Origin: an uncultured bacterium
GTDB lineage: Bacteria > Myxococcota_A > Polyangia > Polyangiales > Houyiibacteriaceae
Length of the DNA: 33,938 bases
Direction of reading: 5' to 3'
Assembly (NCBI GenBank): GCA_938024995.1
Contig: CALJDU010000118.1
Span: 1-33,938, forward strand
A program made the translations under genes and the position numbers. Under the pieces are notes generated by a model. The model was not told where the DNA came from, ran no database searches, and saw only the letters and a list, made by a program, of their open reading frames with translations. Positions 30,636 through 33,938 of the stretch are shown one piece after another. Numbering within the stretch: the stretch's first letter is position 1; each line of letters opens with the position of its first letter.

Positions 30636-30651
30636 CTGATTCGTGAATCAG
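30636..30651. promoter_or_regulatory. Palindromic candidate LysR operator
   Basis: CTGATTC-GT-GAATCAG is a perfect 7+7 inverted repeat in the 99-nt space between the divergent LysR and oxygenase genes. It is in a notably AT-rich stretch with TTATATCATATG just downstream (30657-30668), suitable for a promoter of the oxygenase gene. Binding by the LysR protein is inferred from place and symmetry. Confidence 0.55.
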
Positions 30652-30715
30652 GCTCTTTATATCATATGTGAGGTGAATATGCTGACTTCTCTGGTCGTGA
30701 GCCGGAAGTCGAACC

Positions 30716-31498
30716 ATGCAGATCCACGCAAGCGTCAACTATCACGTCAAAAAGGACGAGCCTCAAGCGTTCGAGTTTGAGGCGGACGGCATCATCGGAA
30801 ACCTCGTGTCCCCTGAGCTGGAGACAACTGAGATCGTTGTCCATGACCTGCGTGGAAGTGAGGACCAACCCACGTTTCGTCACGACGGGATTGAGTTTTT
30901 TCGTGCCCCGTCTCGCGTTTCGGACTTCGAGGCTGGATCCAGCTGGCACAGCCGATACGACTTGGAGCTGAAGAACCTGCTTCAGGCGAAGACTGGCGCA
31001 ACAGAAGTGATCGTCTTTGACCACACTGTTCGAGTCGACGAAGCGTCAGCCGTTCGCCGCCCGGCCCGCAATGTTCATTGCGACTACAGCAAAGCGGGCG
31101 CGGAACAGAGGCTGCTCGACCTGGTCGGCGAAGCCCGCGCTGAGAAGTTTCACGAAGCCGGCTATGGGTTTGTGAACGTCTGGCGCCCAGTCTCGAACAT
31201 CATCCGATCTTCCCCCCTTGGGTTCATTCGACCTGCTTCCGTTCAACCTGAGGACTGGATGGACATCAACCTTGTTTACCCGGATCGCATCGGCCAAATC
31301 CTCGGTTTGGCGTCGAACCCGGATCACGAGTGGTTCTACAAGTCTCAGATGAGTCCTGATGACGTCGTCATCTTTAACATTTACGACAACAAAACCCGTC
31401 CGAGCTTAGCCCACAGCGCGCTTGACCTCTTGACCGAAAACGCGCCGTCGGTACCGCGGAAGAGCGTCGAGAGTCGCACGTTAGTTCGTTTTTCGTGA
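30716..31498 (+). CDS. CmcJ/NvfI-family Fe(II) oxygenase-like protein
   Basis: A 260-aa cytoplasmic protein matching the CmcJ/NvfI oxidoreductase family, which includes enzymes that modify natural products such as cephamycins and fungal metabolites. Visible family blocks: VHCDYS (His121-x-Asp123), NVWRPVSNIIRSSPLGF, SNPDHEWFYKSQMSPDDVVIF and NIYDNKTRPSLAHSALD (His233), ending in RKSVESRTLVRF. His121, Asp123 and His233 would form a 2-His-1-carboxylate iron site; the cofactor need is inferred. GGAAG lies 7 nt before the ATG. Base composition is lower in GC than the flanks. Reads away from the LysR gene, with the next oxygenase 45 nt downstream, so the three enzymes probably form one operon. Confidence 0.83.
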   Translation: MQIHASVNYHVKKDEPQAFEFEADGIIGNLVSPELETTEIVVHDLRGSEDQPTFRHDGIEFFRAPSRVSDFEAGSSWHSRYDLELKNLLQAKTGATEVIVFDHTVRVDEASAVRRPARNVHCDYSKAGAEQRLLDLVGEARAEKFHEAGYGFVNVWRPVSNIIRSSPLGFIRPASVQPEDWMDINLVYPDRIGQILGLASNPDHEWFYKSQMSPDDVVIFNIYDNKTRPSLAHSALDLLTENAPSVPRKSVESRTLVRFS

Positions 31499-31543
31499 AA
31501 TCAAGAAATCGCAAAAGTGCGAAACGAGAGAAATGGCAAAAGC

Positions 31544-32455
31544 ATGTCGAATGCACTCACTAAATCGCGAAGCATTGTCAGGCCGACCAGGGAGGCGATG
31601 CTACAACGTGCCCCGAGCGTTCAGAGCTTTTGGGATGAACATCACGAGACGTTCAGAACCGCTTGGGCGGAGTGGGAGAACGCTGGAGGTCACAACGGCA
31701 TCAGCATCGACCGCTCGATCTACGCTCCGGCGTTGCGCCGCGCCATCGAACTGAGCTGGGAAGACCCCAACGAAGAGACGCAAGTCCGCGACCTGTGGAC
31801 CGAGGTTTTTCCCAACGTCTATCAGGCCCAATTCTTTGATCCGGAGCAGTTGAGCGTGATCGGCGAATACCTCGACCACGTCTGGGCTGCTGGGATCCCT
31901 CTACGTCCGCCCTACGGCATCGTTCTCAACCGCGGGGGCGCGATGCTTGATCCACGTTCGCAAGGCTATTTGGCCGCGCCAACCTTCCAAGCGTTCTACC
32001 GTGACCTAATAGACCGCTTTATGCGCCCGGTCGGTCGGCTCTTGTTTCCTGGGGTCTACGGCTACGATACGCAGTCTTTCGGTTTCTCGGTTCAATGGCA
32101 GGCCGGCAAAGACGTTGACCTTCGACCGCATACAGATGCCTCGTCGGTCACTCTGAACATCAACCTGAACTTGCCGGGCGAGAGCTTCTCGGGGTCTGCG
32201 GTTACGTTTTGGGATCAAGCGTCCCGCCGAAGGGAGAGCCTGACCTTCGAGCCGGGCGTCGCGTTGATGCACCACGGCAGAGTTCCGCATGCCTCCGAGG
32301 CAATCACTGAAGGTGAACGTCGAAACCTCATCTTCTGGCTCTATGGAGAGCACGGACAAATCCCGCAGATGCAACGACAAGCCGCTCGCCCGCTGACCAC
32401 ACACGAACGTTGGCGCGTTCCAGAGGTGCAATCGGACGGCTTCGCACCTTTCTAG
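31544..32455 (+). CDS. 2-oxoglutarate/Fe(II)-type oxygenase
   Basis: A 303-aa protein. The C-terminal half has the double-stranded beta-helix signature HxD...H...R: His196-Thr-Asp198 in LRPHTDASSVTLNINL, His249 in RVPHASEAITEGERR, and Arg259 or Arg260 for the 2-oxoglutarate carboxylate ten or so residues later. SGSAVTFWD and EPGVALMHHGRVPH fit prolyl-4-hydroxylase-like oxygenases. The substrate is unknown; the N-terminal 100 residues (HHETFRTAWAEWENAGGHNG) have no family I recognise. ATG 31544 is used; the longer GTG start at 31517 has no ribosome-binding site. Second of three plus-strand genes in the LysR-led island; the first is also an iron oxygenase, so sequential oxidation of one compound is plausible. 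Confidence 0.8.
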   Translation: MSNALTKSRSIVRPTREAMLQRAPSVQSFWDEHHETFRTAWAEWENAGGHNGISIDRSIYAPALRRAIELSWEDPNEETQVRDLWTEVFPNVYQAQFFDPEQLSVIGEYLDHVWAAGIPLRPPYGIVLNRGGAMLDPRSQGYLAAPTFQAFYRDLIDRFMRPVGRLLFPGVYGYDTQSFGFSVQWQAGKDVDLRPHTDASSVTLNINLNLPGESFSGSAVTFWDQASRRRESLTFEPGVALMHHGRVPHASEAITEGERRNLIFWLYGEHGQIPQMQRQAARPLTTHERWRVPEVQSDGFAPF

Positions 32456-32507
32456 CAGCCTGCTAGACATCAATCTTCCCAGCTCTTTCAACGTTTCGGA
32501 AAGCTCT

Positions 32508-33326
32508 ATGACTACACAAACGCAAAAGACGATTCTAATCACGGGTGCCACGGATGGCATCGGTCTCGAAACTGCGAAAATGTTGGCGCCACACGGACAC
32601 GCGCTGCTGTTGCACGGCAGAAACCCGGACAAGCTAAAGAGCGTCGTCGAGACGGTTTCAAAAATCGACGGTGCGGGGGAGGTGACGTCGTTCCGCGCTG
32701 ACCTTTCTATTCTCCCTGAGGTGAAAGCGCTCGCAGAAGAAGTTGGGTCCTCGGTCGAACGCCTGGACGTGCTCATCAACAACGCAGGCGTCTTCAAGAT
32801 GTCGAACCCGAAGACTCACGATGGCTATGATGCGCGCTTCATCGTTAACGTCGTCGCGCCCTACCTCCTCACCAAAGAGCTGCTCCCGTTGATCGGGACC
32901 GAGTGCAGAGTCGTGAATCTATCGTCCGCGGCTCAGGCCTCCGTCGACGTACAAGCGTTCTTGAACAAGCAGCCGTTCTCTGATGGTGATGCGTACGCGC
33001 AGAGCAAGCTCGCGTTGACCATGTGGTCGTTCGAGCTGGCGCAAGTCCTCGGCGATGAGGGTCCCATGATTGTCGCGGTGAACCCGGCTTCTTTCCTCGG
33101 CAGTAAGATGGTCAAAGAAGCGTACGGGCGCGAAGGACAAGACCTACGTATTGGCGCAGACATACTGACACGTGCGTCGCTGAGCGATGAGTTTGAGGAC
33201 GCTTCTGGGCGGTACTATGACAACGATCGAAGGGCTTTCGCCCAGCCGCACCATGACGCGTTGGATTCGACGAAGAGGCGGCGCCTGGTCGACGCTGTTG
33301 AAGCCGTGATCAGTGGTGCTCTTTAG
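32508..33326 (+). CDS. Short-chain dehydrogenase/reductase (SDR)
   Basis: A 272-aa NAD(P)-dependent oxidoreductase of the classical SDR superfamily, similar to retinol-dehydrogenase-like members. The Rossmann cofactor loop TGATDGIG is at 12-19, followed by NAD(P)-selecting HGRNPDKL (Arg suggests NADP). DVLINNAG, VVNLSSAA (catalytic Ser) and the active-site Tyr163-x3-Lys167 in AYAQSKLAL are all present, so catalysis is expected. GGAAAG lies before the ATG at 32508. It is the third gene of the LysR-led island, 52 nt after the second oxygenase. It may oxidise or reduce an alcohol produced by the oxygenases; this is inference. Confidence 0.93.
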   Translation: MTTQTQKTILITGATDGIGLETAKMLAPHGHALLLHGRNPDKLKSVVETVSKIDGAGEVTSFRADLSILPEVKALAEEVGSSVERLDVLINNAGVFKMSNPKTHDGYDARFIVNVVAPYLLTKELLPLIGTECRVVNLSSAAQASVDVQAFLNKQPFSDGDAYAQSKLALTMWSFELAQVLGDEGPMIVAVNPASFLGSKMVKEAYGREGQDLRIGADILTRASLSDEFEDASGRYYDNDRRAFAQPHHDALDSTKRRRLVDAVEAVISGAL

Positions 33327-33468
33327 GCCGTTTCGACGATCCCGGACCCACTGGCGGTGACCGCCGACGCGCGGTGAGCTCGCGGCTGAGGCGGTCCGCT
33401 CGGACGCTAACGGCGCACGTCGTCGAACCGGTTTGTCGTTTTCGGTCGCGGGCGGCATAAGTAGCGCG

Positions 33469-33938
33469 ATGCGCTTCCACAAATACGAGGGCCTCGGCAA
33501 CGACTTCGTGATCCTCGATGAGGGTCAGGTGCTCGGCGAAGAAGAAGCGAGACTGCTGTGTGATCGACACTTGGGCATCGGCGCCGACGGCGTGCTCTTC
33601 GTGACGAGAGATCCCAAGCGCATGATGGTGATCAACGCGGACGGTTCGCGCCCCGAGATGTGCGGCAACGGGCTGCGCTGCGTCGCGCTTCACTTGGACG
33701 TGGGCGCGGCGCCAGTCGTCATCATGACGGACGCGGGACCTCACGTGTGCCGCATGGTCGATGGTGAGCTCGAGGTGGAGATGGCGGTGCCCAAGTGCGC
33801 GCCTCGAGACATCCCGCTCGACGCGGACGCCGCATGGGTGGACACGCGCTTTGAACTCAACGCAGGCGGCGCGACGCACTCGCTCTCGCTGACTTGTGTG
33901 TCGATGGGGAACCCGCACGCCGTGACCTTTGATGATGT
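33469..33938 (+). CDS. dapF: Diaminopimelate epimerase, 5' part (cut by window end)
   Basis: The first 156 residues of DapF, which turns LL- into meso-diaminopimelate for lysine and peptidoglycan. The start MRFHKYEGLGNDFVILD is the typical N-terminus. IGADGVLF and the first catalytic cysteine Cys65 in MCGNGLRC are present, and SMGNPHAV is reached near the edge; the second catalytic Cys lies beyond the window. The ATG at 33469 fits family length, although no ribosome-binding site stands out. Composition returns to the high-GC type of the chromosome here, so the low-GC island ends between the SDR and this gene. Confidence 0.96.
   Translation, partial: MRFHKYEGLGNDFVILDEGQVLGEEEARLLCDRHLGIGADGVLFVTRDPKRMMVINADGSRPEMCGNGLRCVALHLDVGAAPVVIMTDAGPHVCRMVDGELEVEMAVPKCAPRDIPLDADAAWVDTRFELNAGGATHSLSLTCVSMGNPHAVTFDD

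Noticed and set aside
1..33938. CRISPR array, prophage or transposase
   Set aside because: No evenly spaced repeats, phage structural genes or transposase motifs were seen on either strand.

Overview
The window looks like chromosomal DNA of a predatory or soil myxobacterium (phylum Myxococcota, probably a Sandaracinus-like lineage; this placement is inference from gene content). Supporting signs are the high GC, the many lipoproteins, a protein with Myxococcus-type cysteine-rich repeats, a Ser/Thr kinase fused to a TPR region and paired with a sigma factor, and a DUF1592/DUF1588 plus DUF1552 secreted pair. Codon use and base composition are uniform except in about 29.7-33.3 kb, which is visibly less GC-rich and looks acquired.

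Layout. 0.3-2.4 kb: membrane GAF-GAF-GGDEF diguanylate cyclase. 2.7-7.3 kb (minus strand): MFS transporter, RecX, then three paralogous lipoproteins, the first of which looks decayed. 7.4-9.3 kb: lipoprotein papain-like protease with two P/Homo B domains. 9.3-10.1 kb: a patch of dispersed repeats around a 90-aa hypothetical gene. 10.1-10.9 kb: stand-alone EAL phosphodiesterase. 11.0-13.6 kb: LtaS-like phosphoglycerol transferase fused to a glycerophosphodiester phosphodiesterase. 13.7-14.3 kb: two coupled small Cys-rich lipoproteins. 14.3-17.2 kb: a thioredoxin-fold membrane protein coupled to a 68-cysteine lipoprotein. 17.3-19.4 kb: two related outer-membrane barrel proteins. 19.4-23.2 kb: a zinc-finger/kinase/TPR protein and a divergent sigma factor whose start codons overlap. 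23.2-25.2 kb (minus): SerC, a DoxX-like protein and a small secreted protein. 25.5-29.5 kb: a Tat-exported superoxide-reductase-like protein, then the DUF1592-type/DUF1552 pair. 29.7-33.3 kb: LysR regulator, two Fe(II)-type oxygenases and an SDR. The window ends inside dapF.

Working together. Much of the window concerns the envelope: lipoproteins, beta-barrels, a phosphoglycerol enzyme and exported redox proteins. Signalling genes (GGDEF, EAL, kinase plus sigma) are interspersed. The items most worth a second look are a family of repeats lying 3' of genes whose leading hairpin keeps a TTTTCG loop while its stem changes, the LtaS-GDPD fusion, the Tat-exported superoxide reductase with all five iron ligands, the overlapping CATG starts of the kinase and sigma genes, and the compact LysR/oxygenase/SDR island.
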